Below the pieces are notes generated by a model, which saw only the letters and a list, made by a program, of their open reading frames with translations, ran no database searches and had not been told where the DNA came from. From Cranoglanis bouderius (Eukaryota > Chordata > Actinopteri > Siluriformes > Cranoglanididae): a stretch of 64,000 nucleotides of DNA. Numbering within the stretch: position 1 is the stretch's first letter; every line of letters starts with the position of its first letter. Both the position numbers and the translations under genes were made by a program. The stretch is from positions 12,537,074 through 12,601,073 of the forward strand of contig CM042540.1 of NCBI GenBank assembly GCA_023630585.1, given 5' to 3'. This document shows, in pieces, positions 44,025-55,600 of this stretch.

Positions 44025-45380
44025 ACCCAGAGGGGGCGTGTTTGGATGGACTAACAAGGTTTAGCCAGTAGTTTTACTGTGCTGTTGCCCACTTTCACTT
44101 AAACTAAGCTCCCCAATTTTCCACTGATGATTTATAATGGAGGAAGAAGGATGTTGTTCCAAAACATAATTATTTATTGAATTTTTTGGATCCATTAATG
44201 ATCACTGGTAAGTGGAAGAGCTTTTAAGGCTCAGGTCAGCTGAACCCAGACACGCATTGGTCTGGACTGGCGTAATTTGGATGTTGTGTTTCAGCTGACT
44301 GGCGGTTGTTCTTCTGGAGAGCTGCACTTATGTGCACTGGCTTGTCTTCTGCCTTATCAGCGCAGCCTGCTCATGCATCGATTGGGCCCGTCGCTCGACC
44401 CTTACCCCATGACTATCTCATACACACTCAAAGCAGTGCTCTTCTCATTCTCTCCCTCGTTTGGTGTTTGTATTCTTCTGGCTCTCATAGACAGAGAATG
44501 AGAGCGGGCAATCTTTATGGCGGCAAGGCTTTAAATTGAGCAGAAAATAGACACTGACATATTTGTTAATGTTATCTTAATCGCTGACCGAACTGGCAGG
44601 AGGTGCTAGTGTGACCAGCTATATCCAACAGGGCTTCAAAACAGCCAGCATGCCTCACAGTGTACACATGTTCTAAGTACAATAACACACATGCTGTCTA
44701 TATCTATATATGTTTATGATATTCTGAACTAATATGAATGAGCTCTGACATGTAGCTCTGATAACAATTCTTATGGTAATTCCTATGGGCATCAGCAAGA
44801 GATTCAGATACATTCTGTTACTATATCTCTTCATTTGTCAGTATTAGGAAACCTGTAAGAGAGAAACCTGTCAGTGAGCATTGCAATCTGCACTCAAATA
44901 CAGCATGAGGAACGTTTGAAATACCTTCCTATACATCCAACTCTAAATATCAGTCTTCATACTGTACATCTCCCATATTCCACAGAAGCATAATATTATG
45001 ATCAGAGTTGAGTACATATTTAAAAAAACAAACAAAAAAAAGATTCAAAGACAAAATGTCTTATTTAGGGCTTCATTTTTGTGACCATAATGGTGAAATT
45101 TGAACCTTTTCTACTTCATAAAGGTTTGAAAACTACAGCTTGAAAAGAAAAAAACACCAACACACTTATTGTTTAAAAGCAACCATTATTTATTAATTTT
45201 ATGTGCATTTAATTTAACATATAAATATTAAATCTGAAAATAGTAAATGCGACCATGAAAACGGCATCTATCTCTGTACTGACTCCTTATCTACCTTATG
45301 TGATCTCTACAGAAATGCTAGGCAAGTTTACAAAATTTATTTAAAAAAAAAAAAAAAACATTTCTAAAACATGTTTCGGA
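44025..45380. other. No gene seen
   Basis: 44230-44540 is balanced with two overlapping frames of 74-77 codons and no recognised domain. The rest is AT-rich, with A16 at 45342-45358. Confidence 0.45.
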
Positions 45381-45384
45381 AAAA

Positions 45385-45780
45385 TACAGACACATTCAGA
45401 AAAAAACTGTATGCAGAAAGACCCATAAACAAGCAGCAAATGAAGCAGCTGAAGTAAAGGCCTGGCATAGCATCTCAAGGGAGGAAACTCAGCATTTGGT
45501 GATGTCCATGGGTTCCAGACTTCAGGCAGTTATAGACTGCAGAGGATTTGCATCCAAGTATTAAAAATAATCTTAATATTTATTACCTTTGTGCCTGTGA
45601 AAATGGAGGGACTCTAAAATAAATGGTTGTAATTCCTAAACGGTTAATGCAATATTTCTGTTAAACCCACTGAATCAGAGCTGAAAGTCTGCAATTCAGT
45701 CACATCTTAATTGCTTCATTTCAAATCCATTGTGGTGGTGTACAGAAGTGTCATCATCCAAATACTTATGGACCTGACTG
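45385..45780 (+). mobile_element. Tc1 transposon, 3' end with transposase C-terminus
   Basis: The C-terminal coding tail is readable across stops (KQQMKQLK, then REETQHLVM and SRLQAVIDCRGF). A TIR then runs to TACTTATGGACCTGACTG at 45780, followed by TA. The 5' part is missing, so the copy is truncated. The TIR resembles a widespread vertebrate Tc1 family and differs from the others in this window. Confidence 0.85.
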
Positions 45781-45784
45781 TATA

Positions 45785-47065
45785 TGTGTTGTTGTAGATA
45801 TGTTATAAGCAGAAAAGTATGCTGTAAGTATGTTATAGACCGAAAAAAAAAAAAAAAAAAATCTAATTTGTCTTTTTTTAGCTGTTTGCCAGTATTCAGA
45901 CTGTGAGATCGGATGGGTTTTCCCAGATCGGCACAAATTCTTCAGCACAGGCAGCAATCTGAGGAGCGTGGTGTAGGTGTCAAAAGGGTGAGGTTAGAAT
46001 TCATTTAAAGCATATAAATAGTAAAATGTTTAGGTGATATCCAGACATATCAACACCTCACATTTCCTTTAAAAAAAGAAAGTGTGTGTCGGTGGTAGTG
46101 CAGTGTTAGGTTTATAGTAACACAATTAGAGTTTAGTTATATATTGGTTGTAGAAACATCCAGCTAGGTGAAATAACTTGCAACAAATGTGTTTTTGTGG
46201 ATGTTCACTCATGTGTGAGTACTTTAGGACATAGCGTTTATATGGGCTTACTTGTTTTGTCTCTGTTATTGCATTTAATTAGTTTTTGTTAGACTTTCTT
46301 TTAATTTGCTTAATGATATGTCCGTGCATAATGGCGCATCAATTGTTTCACATTTAGTAGCCACAACTGAGTAGTTTTTCTTATTTGTTACAGATAAAAT
46401 AATGAGTAGTTCGTTGAAGTAGACTATTTATATTAAAGTGGAGTGGCACATCAAAGAGTGAACATCCACAAAACTGGCTTTTAAAGACTTTAAAGGCTTT
46501 CCTTTGCTAAGAGAGGCTCTGTCTGAGGATATGGTGTTGTTAACCCACTATTGGACCAATGTGGGTCCAAAAATCTCACTGTATCACTGTCTCACCTTTT
46601 ATTAAGCCACTCCACCTACAGTATATAAGCACAGGCATGTGACCATTTAAAGAGAGCAAACATACATACTAAAATATTAATAATGTGTTGCTGTTACAGC
46701 ACTAAATTAAATTAGAGCTAATTTTTCAATGTTTAAAGCTTATTATGAAAAGAATGTAAATAAATGTAAAAAGAAATGAACTAATAAGAAAAGAAGAGTG
46801 AAGGGTGTAGGTTTAGGAGGTTAAAATACTTGCTATAATATTCATTTTGATCACTATGTTTAAAAAGATTTTTTAAATGTTCATAAAAAAAAAACAACAA
46901 AAAAGTGGTAGGCCTGAAAGTTCCATGAGAAACCTATTAGCATGGAATGCATTCGAACTTAAATCGTTTTTTGGGCACACAGTAGTGAGTGTGTCAGTGA
47001 AAGTGTATCATACACGATTCCTGCTGCCTGTCCAATGCTCCGTGACAGGCCCTCCCTCCTCCCCA
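45785..47065. other. No gene; inverted repeat inside
   Basis: A18 at 45843-45860. GTTTTTGTGGATGTTCACTC at 46191-46210 is mirrored at 46456-46474 (one base different), spaced about 245 bp, possibly the ends of a small element. The 63-codon frame at 46877-47068 has no recognised domain. Confidence 0.5.
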
Positions 47066-47069
47066 TAGC

Positions 47070-47410
47070 ATGTGCACAAATGAAGCCTTTTAATTATCTC
47101 CTGATTACCTGTTATACCACCTTAGCTAATGGAGAGCGCACCCCGGGGGAGACATCCAATCAAACTCTCATCACATACAATGGGCTTCTTCGCAGGAGAG
47201 AAGTATTTTAGTCACCTGAAAGATTAGTGCTGGAAATATCCATCTATTTATTCATTCATACACCAAATTACCAATGGCTGCCCTCAGCCCCCCTCACACA
47301 GAGAGCTCTATTGCTTTATGATTGATCAAAACGATAAGGATAGATCACCCGCCAAAAGCAATATAGCCTGTGCCTGTGAGTAGCCTATAGATGCGTATCA
47401 GAGTGATATT
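47070..47410. promoter_or_regulatory. Candidate conserved non-coding element
   Basis: Repeat-free sequence with CCTTTTAATTATCTCCTGAT, CACCTTAGCTAATGGAG, CTTTATGATTGATCAAAACG. Composition-based call only. Confidence 0.33.
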
Positions 47411-47414
47411 GGGC

Positions 47415-48775
47415 CGTGACGTGTGTGTGGTCAGGAGAGTCATGTACCGCCATCTATCACAGGCTCACTCATTCAGTGGAGAGTAGAGTGTAAAGTTTGC
47501 AGCGGTCTGCTCAAACACGGCATCACCACAGCCATCTCTGTCTTCCTTTCTCTTCTCTGCCTTGGTATTTTAAAGGTGCTGTCAGAATTTTTGAAAAGTC
47601 AGAAAATTTGTTTCTAATATTTTCCTCACATTCCCACACTGTTTAAATTCTGACTTTTGTAACAATTAGCTTCAGGAGGAGTCTCTGCCTATACTTTTAA
47701 ATCTGCTTCGAATACTTCCTGCAGGATCATGGTTAACTGCAAGCAGCAGGCAGTGACCTGATTGTGCTACAGAGGGAAGGAGAGACTGAGGAACATGTAT
47801 GACAACCCAGAATTGATGGAAGTTACTCAGGACTAGAACATGGATTGACAAGAGAAGACTTTATTGCAATGTTCTCATTCCACCTGGTGTGAACCATATG
47901 TGGCACTGATGGAACTGTAGTATTGACAGAGTGATTATTAAATACAATTAGTCTTTTAAATGCAATTAACAGAGAGCGAGACTCCCTTTGGCAACTAAAC
48001 CTGCCCAACTGTTGCTCAACCTCCAGCACTTCATATGTAATGCAGTAAAACCTGCAATTTCTGGGCATTGCATCACAAATATATATATTTGTGTTTTAGT
48101 TTTAGGCATCCTATTTTTTTTTTTAGTACAAACTTTATTATAGATTTGTGCATGATAGGACACATGATAGAATTGATGTAAAGTCAGTAAGATTTTGAGT
48201 TTATTTAAGTGAAACAAGCATTTCATAGCAATAGTTTTTTTCAAACATGAAACCCCTGCGATCACCGACAGGCATCTGATGTAGGATTAAAAGGGTATTT
48301 GGCATGAAACCCCTGTGATCTGAAGGTATCTGAAGATATAACAGAATTAATGTAAAACTCCTGTGATCACGGACAGACAACTATCTGCAGCAAATGGCTT
48401 TTCTTTCCAAACTGCGCATGATCGTTGACCTATGCAGATTCTCAAAATATGACGCAATTTCTGTTACGCTGTCCTGAAACCCCTGGAAAAAAGTGCCTGC
48501 CCTTTCCAAAGATATATCGCATGAGTACCTACGTACACACAGCAGCTGTGTACATAGCATAGTTTTACACTTAACAATGCAGCGGTCCACCGGCAGGCTG
48601 TGGATGTTTTTAAAAGAATTAAGGACATGTGACCATATTAGTGTTACACGCGCGTACGCTAACCATTAAGTAAGCAAAAACGAGGATGTTTTTCAATCCT
48701 ACACTTGAATTAAACTATGCTACAACATCCATAATGCAACCACAATTGCATGGTGCACCTATGAAAAGTTCCTGA
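47415..48775. other. No gene; degenerate tandem repeat near 48246-48385
   Basis: ATGAAACCCCTG-GATC recurs at 48246, 48303 and, degenerately, 48351, with GATCAC-GACAG attached in the first and third. Frames of 60-99 codons nearby have no recognised domain. Confidence 0.45.
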
Positions 48776-48777
48776 CT

Positions 48778-48916
48778 GACTACCTGTCAGATAGCGCATC
48801 AGTACCGGGGTGACCTGGTACTCGGTACTACCGGTACTTTTGAAAATCTGGTACCGTCAACTTTTTTATTTTTTAGTACCGACTTGGTACCGAAGTACCA
48901 GTACTTTTGACAACCC
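48778..48916. repeat. GGTACC-rich palindromic fragment
   Basis: Dense self-complementary GGTACC/CGGTAC/GTACCG motifs end in AGTACTTTTGACAACCCTA, which resembles the end of a known fish DNA transposon (TAGNGTTGTCA terminus, possibly hAT). No second end is found, so this is a fragment. Confidence 0.55.
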
Positions 48917-48919
48917 TAC

Positions 48920-49185
48920 TTAGCATAATTAATGTACTTCTTTTCATAATTTCTGACACTTATTGGAATTATGGCTAATGTTTTGGAACAACAAATCGCT
49001 CAAACTGCTAATAAGAACTTCACCTCCTGGGAGTATGTGCGAAATACAGCAACACCCCATTACAAAACACATCACTGCCCCCTACCATGTAATTACCAAA
49101 CATTTTCATCATCCTACTTCATAAGTCCTCTTATGTAAAGCTTTCATAATGCTTATTACTTCATCCTGACATTAGATGTGTCAAC
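48920..49185. other. No feature seen
   Basis: AT-rich spacer. Confidence 0.5.
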
Positions 49186-49189
49186 CAGC

Positions 49190-49770
49190 TCCACACACAT
49201 TCTGGCCTGGTATCATTTTATTGCAGCTCTCCTGTGACGTCTCCTGACTTTTCCTCCAAAGAACCTGGCCTTTGTGGGCAGACAGTGGTCAGACCCAGAG
49301 TGAAATGCCTCCACCATGACTCTGTCAGCAGAAAGCATCTTTATGCAACACCTTGGGGGCCAAAACTGGCAGCTCAGTAATGAAGGTACAAATAAAGCGC
49401 CATGCTGAGATGATAGAATTGTCCCCAGCTCTCGAGCTCTCGCCTTCAAACGGGAGCGGCACTAGAAAGGAGAAGATAGGAAGAGCGGGCAGAGAGAGGG
49501 GGAGAAGCCCTGGAGTAGAGCCAACTTCCCAAGGTAGTGTACAAGTATCTTTAGAAACCGGCGTCTTGTTAGCTAATACATTACACCAATCACGGTGAGC
49601 TATCTTAAGCTACAATTAATCTGCACCCTGGCATGCGCTGATAGGACAGCAACATGCTGTTTCTTAATTAAAAGCAAACGGATTAAAAATGATTAATAAC
49701 GGGTATTAAATATTCTCATGGACTACAAGCATGGGGAATCTAGCTTTCTTATGCCGGCTTAAAACGAAGA
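49190..49770. promoter_or_regulatory. Candidate conserved non-coding element(s)
   Basis: About 580 bp of repeat-free sequence. 49590-49760 is richest in TAAT-type motifs (CTACAATTAATCTGCACC, TTTCTTAATTAAAAGCAAAC, GATTAATAACGGG). Frames of 78-81 codons on both strands have no recognised domain. Composition-based call. Confidence 0.33.
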
Positions 49771-49978
49771 AGTCATTAACGCTCCCCCAATCTTCATAAG
49801 CCAGAGCTTTACTTTGTTGGGATCAGAAGTTGCTTACCTCATGCATATGCATTTCTCTATCATGGCGAGTCAAAAAAGGCATCAGTGTGGCATTTGGTGG
49901 CTGGGAAACTTGTTGACTTTTGATTTGAACATTTCCCCCTTTGCCTTTAACATTTGACTGCCTCATGGGGGGTGAGTG

Positions 49979-49981
<3 letters not shown>

Positions 49982-50022
<41 letters not shown>

Positions 50023-50037
50023 TGGGGGGGGGGGGGG
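49982..50037. repeat. GT microsatellite followed by a G14 run
   Basis: (GT)n at 49982-50015, then GGGTGGGTTG and G14 at 50024-50037. The G-rich strand could form a quadruplex. Confidence 0.9.
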
Positions 50038-50039
50038 AT

Positions 50040-50660
50040 TTGGCATTATGTGCACATATGTGTGTGTGTGTACCTGCCTCTGCTGACTGTTTCTGTTTGT
50101 GTTCCTGTTCTGCAGATTGTGAGTAATGAAATTATGCAGATATAAAGAATTACTGTTCACATAATTTTAGTAACCCCACTGAGGTTTAGACGTTGGAACA
50201 CATTTATGTAAATTGCAGTATTAAAATTGAATATTAATGTCATTTCACAGTGGTCATTGTTATTAATTTCATGACTCATGGTGATTACATTTTGCTTGGA
50301 AAATTGTTAATTTGATTCTGACGAGAACACTAAAGCATTTTGTCAGTGAAATCTTTGCTTCGATTGAAGTAAAATGTGTGAAGTTGAGTGTAGCAAAGTT
50401 CACTCCTGTGGTATTAATAATTATCCGTGTGATTGTAAGCTTTGTACCCTTAGTTAGAGGTTGTAGATGACGTAAGTCCTTTAAGGTACATATGGTAATT
50501 AGGCCTTAAGGATATTGTTGTACCTTTTAAATATTTGTGCCCTGGGGAACAAAAATGACCTGTGGCATCCTCTTTTTTCTGACAATGCCATTTCTTTACA
50601 CATTTAAGTAATGCTATGGGGAAAACCCACTGTATATCAGTGTGGCTGAATTCTGAAGAA
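50040..50660. other. No gene seen
   Basis: AT-rich unique sequence. The 117-codon minus frame at 50450-50803 runs into the neighbouring mobile element and has no recognised domain. Confidence 0.5.
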
Positions 50661-50667
50661 CAAATAC

Positions 50668-51062
50668 CAGACCCTCCAGGATTATGTGGTTTTGCGATCA
50701 CAGAAATGAACACAAAATCGAGGAAACTCCAATGCCGCAATATTGACAGGAGCTTGCAATATTTCAAAATTACCCCAGGTTTTCCCGCAGATCCAAGACG
50801 CATTATGTGACGTCATCACAACGCGCATTCAGACAAAGCCCCCTTCGGTTCACGTGCTTTGAACATGAGTACAGCTAAAAGGTCTCATTTACTAACAAAC
50901 ATCACTGCGAAAGATGGAACAATTTTGTGCAATTTTGCCAATTCAAGTAGTTTTCCTGCAAAAAAAAAAAAGCATAAAAAGGCCGCAGCAAAATCAAGCA
51001 TTTTTGGCCACAACAATCACCAAAAAAAAAAAAAAAACCTCAGCGAAATCCTGTACAAACTG
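50668..51062 (+). mobile_element. Short TIR element with 6-bp target duplication, copy 2
   Basis: Ends CAGACCCTCCAGGATTAT and AAATCCTGTACAAACTG. Exact 6-bp flanks AAATAC at 50662-50667 and 51063-51068. The interior matches 15343-15724 in order (GATCACAGAAATGAA, TGACGTCATCACAACGCGCA, GTACAGCTAAAAGGTCTCAT). Poly-A stretches at 50962 and 51022 are in the same places as in copy 1. Confidence 0.85.
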
Positions 51063-51069
51063 AAATACA

Positions 51070-51605
51070 GTAAAAAACAATAACACACAAACAAAAAAAA
51101 ATCCTGTTTTAGCCAAAAATCTTGTCTAGGCTATCTTCCTGCAACGATGATATTGAGTAAGGAGCCAGTTTAACTGGCTCCTAAAATCTTGCTAGCTAAG
51201 TGTGATTTCCTCATACAGTGAATATCCGACTTTGATCAAGTTGTTGCATAGCTATGTAACATAGCAAAACAGACTTAAGCCTAATCAGTTCAGTTTGCAA
51301 TCAGATACCGACTGTCAAAATGTCTGTGATGATCCTATTCCGCAGAATGCAATTTTCTCCCTTTTATTTTTATGGAGGTAACCAGACTTGGCTCTACGTT
51401 TTAGCTTTAGGTACTTTAATGCTAGAACTTGTGCTTGAGATACATGCAAAAGAACCTGTAAGCCTGTCATTTTCATAACTATATGTAGTAGAAAATGGCA
51501 AAATTTCACCATGTCAAGGATTGTCCAGATTGATTACTTTGTTTGAAAGAAAGAGCAAAATTACTTTGTATGCATATCAGCTGTACTTGGGATTGAGGTT
51601 GTGGG
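51070..51605. other. No gene seen
   Basis: Unique sequence. GAGCCAGTTTAACTGGCTC at 51161-51179 is a perfect short palindrome. Confidence 0.5.
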
Positions 51606-51608
51606 CCC

Positions 51609-51615
51609 TGTGTGT

Positions 51616-51690
<75 letters not shown>
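51609..51690. repeat. GT microsatellite
   Basis: About 82 bp of (GT)n with one C interruption near 51620. Confidence 0.95.
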
Positions 51691-51694
<4 letters not shown>

Positions 51695-51739
51695 TGTTCA
51701 AATGCAGATGTCCTCATGCCAGCAAGTGATGCTGCCTGA

Positions 51740-51940
51740 GCTGGCTGATTGGAAGGAAGGAGCGCAGAATTAGGAACAAGGTGATTTTATTGTCATCTCT
51801 GTACAGGGAGTTATTTTCACGCTAGTGCCAAATGGAAACAGGTAGCAGACGGTCATGACAGAATTCTGTTTAGAAACCAATTACCCGAACGCTTTTCAAA
51901 TTGATTTCATTTGTGGTGCGGCAGAAGCCTCCTGTTCTGG

Positions 51941-51984
<44 letters not shown>
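51740..51984. promoter_or_regulatory. Candidate conserved element ending in a CT tract
   Basis: 51750-51940 is repeat-free (GTGATTTTATTGTCATCTC, CAAATTGATTTCATTTGTGG) and is followed by (CT)n at 51942-51984. Composition-based. Confidence 0.28.
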
Positions 51985-51988
<4 letters not shown>

Positions 51989-52730
51989 GACTTCCCAGCT
52001 GATTCCCATCAGCAAGTGTTTGGTCTATGAGGAAAGAAAGGGAGGAGGTGAATAACAAGGAAGCTGGAAATCATAAAAGAGGGGGGCGGGAGAGAAAAAG
52101 AGGGATATATAGATATATGTAGAGAGGGAGGCACTCATGCGCTCACTCCTTCACAGCTTGTTCTCTCCTCAACGCTAGTCATCAATCATCAGCAGATTAA
52201 TGACGGACACACGTGAGCAGGCGGCTGCACTGGCGACGTGTGTACTGGCGTGTGTGTGTGGGGGGGGAGGGGAGACTGTTGGGAGATAGAGCTGTACTCA
52301 TAAAAGCGGTCCAATGGCTACAGAGTGGACTTTCATGCATTCATATTCTTGCATGTCTGGTGTGGAGCTGTGCAGGCCTGATTTATTAAGCTCGCTCAGT
52401 CAGAAATATTCAGAAATTTCGTTCATGCATGTGACTGAGCACATTTCCCCTACATAGTGCACTATGGCTGTGGATATATCCTGTGTGCTGAAAATGCAAA
52501 CCAAGAGGTAGTTTCCCTGTCAGTCAAATAGCATTTCCACAGTAAGCTTTGCATGCTAGTCACATGGCCATATTTCCCACTTGCAAAGACACAATTATGA
52601 ATTTAAGCCATCATTAATGTTTGCTAGTTCACTAATGTTAGCTATTTAGCCACCATGATCTATTTCTAACATTTTCCCATATGTGACATATTATCAACAG
52701 TTAGATTGGTGAGTACCAAGTCACATTGTG
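51985..52730. other. No gene seen
   Basis: Unique sequence with a purine-rich stretch at 52030-52130 and G-run GGGGGGGGAGGGG at 52260-52272. Confidence 0.5.
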
Positions 52731-52734
52731 CATC

Positions 52735-52988
52735 ATCCATCCATCCATTTTTGATACCGCTTATACTACACAGGGTCCTGAGGAACATGGAGCCTATCCT
52801 AGGGAACTCGGGGCACAAGGTGGGGGATACCCTGAACAGATGACACAATCACACACACATTAACACACAACTTAGAGATGCCAGAAACCCCTGAAGCACA
52901 GGTAGAACATGCAAGCTCCGGGCGGGATTCAAACCCCCAACCCCAGAGGTGTGAGGCAAATGTGTCAACCACTAAGCCACCGTGCCCC
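52735..52988 (-). mobile_element. tRNA-headed SINE (family 1), internally deleted
   Basis: Minus-strand copy with an intact head (TGGCTTAGTGGTTGAC near 52983, then GGTTTGAATCCC near 52936) and a GGAT tail at 52735-52750. The central CAGTCCAAAGACATG body is missing. It lies 20 bp upstream of the Tc1 copy at 53010. Confidence 0.87.
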
Positions 52989-53237
52989 CAGTTTTCATCA
53001 TGATAGATACAGTGGGGGAAAAAAGTATTTGATCCCCTGCTGATTTTGTATGTTTGCCCACTGACAAGGAAATGATCAGTCTATAATTTTAATGGTAGGT
53101 GTATTTTAACAGTGAGAGACAGAATAACAACAAAAAAATCCAGAAAAACACATTTCAAAAAAGTTATAAATTGATTTGCATTTTAATGAGGGAAATAAGT
53201 ATTTGACCCCCTATCAATCAGCAAGATTTCTGGCTCC

Positions 53238-53333
53238 CAGGTGTCTTTTACACAGGTAATGAGCTGAGATTAGGAGTGCTCTCTTAAAGGGAGTGCTCCT
53301 AATCTCAGTTTCTTACCTGTAAAAAGACACCTG
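53238..53333. repeat. Internal hairpin in the Tc1 leader, copy B
   Basis: Same 96-97 bp structure as 24152-24248, with arms from CAGGTGTCTTTTACACAGG to AAAAAGACACCTG. One A fewer in the right-arm A run than copy A. Confidence 0.88.
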
Positions 53334-53375
53334 TCCACAGAAGCAATCAATCAATCAGATTCCAAACTCTCCACC

Positions 53376-54187
53376 ATGGCCAAGACCAAAGAGCTGTCCA
53401 AGGATGTCAGGGACAAGATTGTAGACCTGCACAAGGCTGGAATGGGCTACAAGACCATCGCCAAGCAGCTTGGTGAGAAGGTGACAACAGTTGGTGCGAT
53501 TATTCGCAAATGGAAGAAACTGTCAGTCTCCCTCAGTCTGGGGCTCCATGCAAGATCTCACCTCGTGGAGTTTCAATGATCATGAAAATGGTGAGGAATC
53601 AGCCCAGAACTACACGGGAGGATCTTGTTAATGATCTCAAGGCAGCTGGGACCATAGTCACCAAGAAAACAATTGGTAACACACTACGCCGTGAAGGACT
53701 GAAATCCTGCAGCGCCCGCAAGGTCCCCCTGCTCAAGAAAGCACATGTACAGGCCCGTCTGAAGTTTGCCTGAGTGATTCAGAGGAGAACTGGGTGAAAG
53801 TGTTGTGGTCAGGTGTGGTCAGATCTCTTTGGCATCAACTCAACTCGCCATGTTTGGAGGAGGAGGAATGACCCCAAGTCATAACACCATCCCCACCGTC
53901 AAACATGGAGGTGGGAACATTATGCTTTGGGGGTGTTTTTCTGCTAAGGGGACACGACAACTGCACCACATCAAAGGAACGATTGACGGGGCCATGTACT
54001 GTCAAATCTTGGGTGAGAACCTCCTTCCCTCAGCCAGGGCACTGAAAATCACCTTAATGACTTGAAGAGGATCTGCAAAGAGGAGTGGGACAAAATCCCT
54101 CCTGAGATGTGTGCAAACCTGGTGGCCAACTATAAGAAACGTCTCACCTCTGTGATTGCCAACAAGGGTTTTGCCACCAAGTACTAA
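53376..54187 (+). pseudogene. Tc1 transposase pseudogene, copy B
   Basis: Coding remains start at 53376 with KELSKDVRDKIVDLHKAG, closer to a functional Tc1 helix-turn-helix than copy A. As in copy A, the frame shifts after IIRKWKK into a piece starting near 53510, which stops prematurely after LKFA near 53771. A third piece (IMLWGCFSAKG, GAMYCQILGENLL) follows and jumps from ARALK to the C-terminal DL-RICKEEWDKIPPEMCANL tail. The segment with the second and third catalytic residues is deleted. Not functional. Confidence 0.92.
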
Positions 54188-54399
54188 GTCGAAGGGATCA
54201 AATACTTATTTCCCTCATTAAAATGCAAATCAATTTATAACTTTTTTGAAATGCGTTTTTCTGGATTTTTTTGTTGTTATTCTGTCTCTCACTGTTAAAA
54301 TACACCTACCATTAAAATTATAGACTGATCATTTCTTTGTCAGTGGGCAAACGTACAAAATCAGCAGGGGATCCAATACTTTTTTCCCTCACTGTAGAT

Positions 54400-55330
54400 A
54401 AAGTGTAATAACAAGTTGGAAACCTGTGTAGCAAAAAATGTTCCCAAAGCTCACACTTGTCATTACGACCTGAACAGACATTTGTGTGCAACTTTTAGGC
54501 TGGAAACTCATATTTACAATAATTAAGATAGGAAATGAAGGATGCATTTCCACTGTTAGCCTGCATCTTAAAAAGCAATTATTAAAAACATTTAAAACAG
54601 AAATGCAGAGGAGTTCAGGGAAATTGCTACCATCTGAGAAAGCATTTCTGATATCTTTCTACAGAGACAGAATTTCAATTTTCCTGCATTAATTGTTGTT
54701 TTTCATTTTTAAATTAAATGTAAAGTTTAAATACTTGCTTAATTGACGTACACATTTGGCTGGTATAAACTAGCTAAGAACGGGCTAAGATATGAATATA
54801 ATAACGGGCTAAGACATGAATATAAGGTTTCTTTTTTTGCCATTAACATCAGATGTTTTTCAGTTAGCAAATGTCTTAAAGCAGATTTTGTATTGTCGTA
54901 AGCACCACCCAAGATCGTAACAAAAAATACACAGAATGGTGTGAAGAAGCGAGACTGGGACTGATTTCTTTCTCACTTTCAGACTGAAGATTCATGCAGA
55001 CAATCAGTGACAGTCATGTCATGTGATTACATAGAGTAATAATGCCCAATGACTCATATTTTTCAGCCCGCTTCATTGACACATCTGTACCACGTAATTA
55101 GCAGTGATTGAGAACGCACATGTGAAATACAGACATAGCTGTAATGAACAAGAACGATGTGGATTATTTACTCTCTCATCCTCTTTTTTTCCCCCAAAAT
55201 GGCTTTGGAGGAGAAACTAAAAGTAGCACACACTGTCTAATCACAAAATGTGCAAAAGGACAGATGACAGAACTGTTAATTAAAGGGCTATAACATTTCT
55301 GTTTACAGTGTTTGGTATGTAGAGAAAGCA
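54400..55330. other. No gene seen
   Basis: AT-rich unique sequence. ACGGGCTAAGA-ATGAATATAA is directly repeated near 54780-54825. No credible frame. Confidence 0.5.
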
Positions 55331-55335
55331 TTATG

Positions 55336-55600
55336 CAGTGCGTACAGGATTTCATGTAGTTTTTTGTTATTGTTGCGACCAAAAATGCTGCAAAAAATGT
55401 GATGCAACTTGTGGAGTTTTAGCTGTACTCACGTTCGACGAATGTGATTCGAAGAGGGCTTTGGCTGAATGCACGTAGCGATGACATCACATGACAAGTT
55501 TTGGCCCAAATCTGCAGACATTTAAAACAAATATTGTGTAGTTTGCTTGATTTTGCATTAATTTCTGCGATTGCAAAATTGCTACATCCTGGAGGGACTG
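55336..55600 (-). mobile_element. Short TIR element with 6-bp target duplication, copy 3
   Basis: Inverted relative to copies at 15343 and 50668, and shorter. Ends CAGTGCGTACAGGATTTCAT and ATCCTGGAGGGACTG. Exact 6-bp flanks ATTATG at 55330-55335 and 55601-55606. Internal deletions remove about 120 bp compared with the other two. Confidence 0.85.

Larger units (their letters stand above)
53010..54394 (+). mobile_element. Tc1-like transposon with 200-bp TIRs, copy B (1385 bp)
   Basis: TA flanks at 53008-53009 and 54395-54396, TIRs at 53010-53210 and 54194-54394, and the same order of parts as copy A at 23924-25314. Flanking DNA differs, so the two are separate insertions, not a segmental duplication. 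Copy-specific changes include loss of 9 bp (GCTGCCTAT) near 53870 that copy A keeps, and retention of a GTGGCCAACTATAAG segment near 54121 that copy A has lost. Confidence 0.93.
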
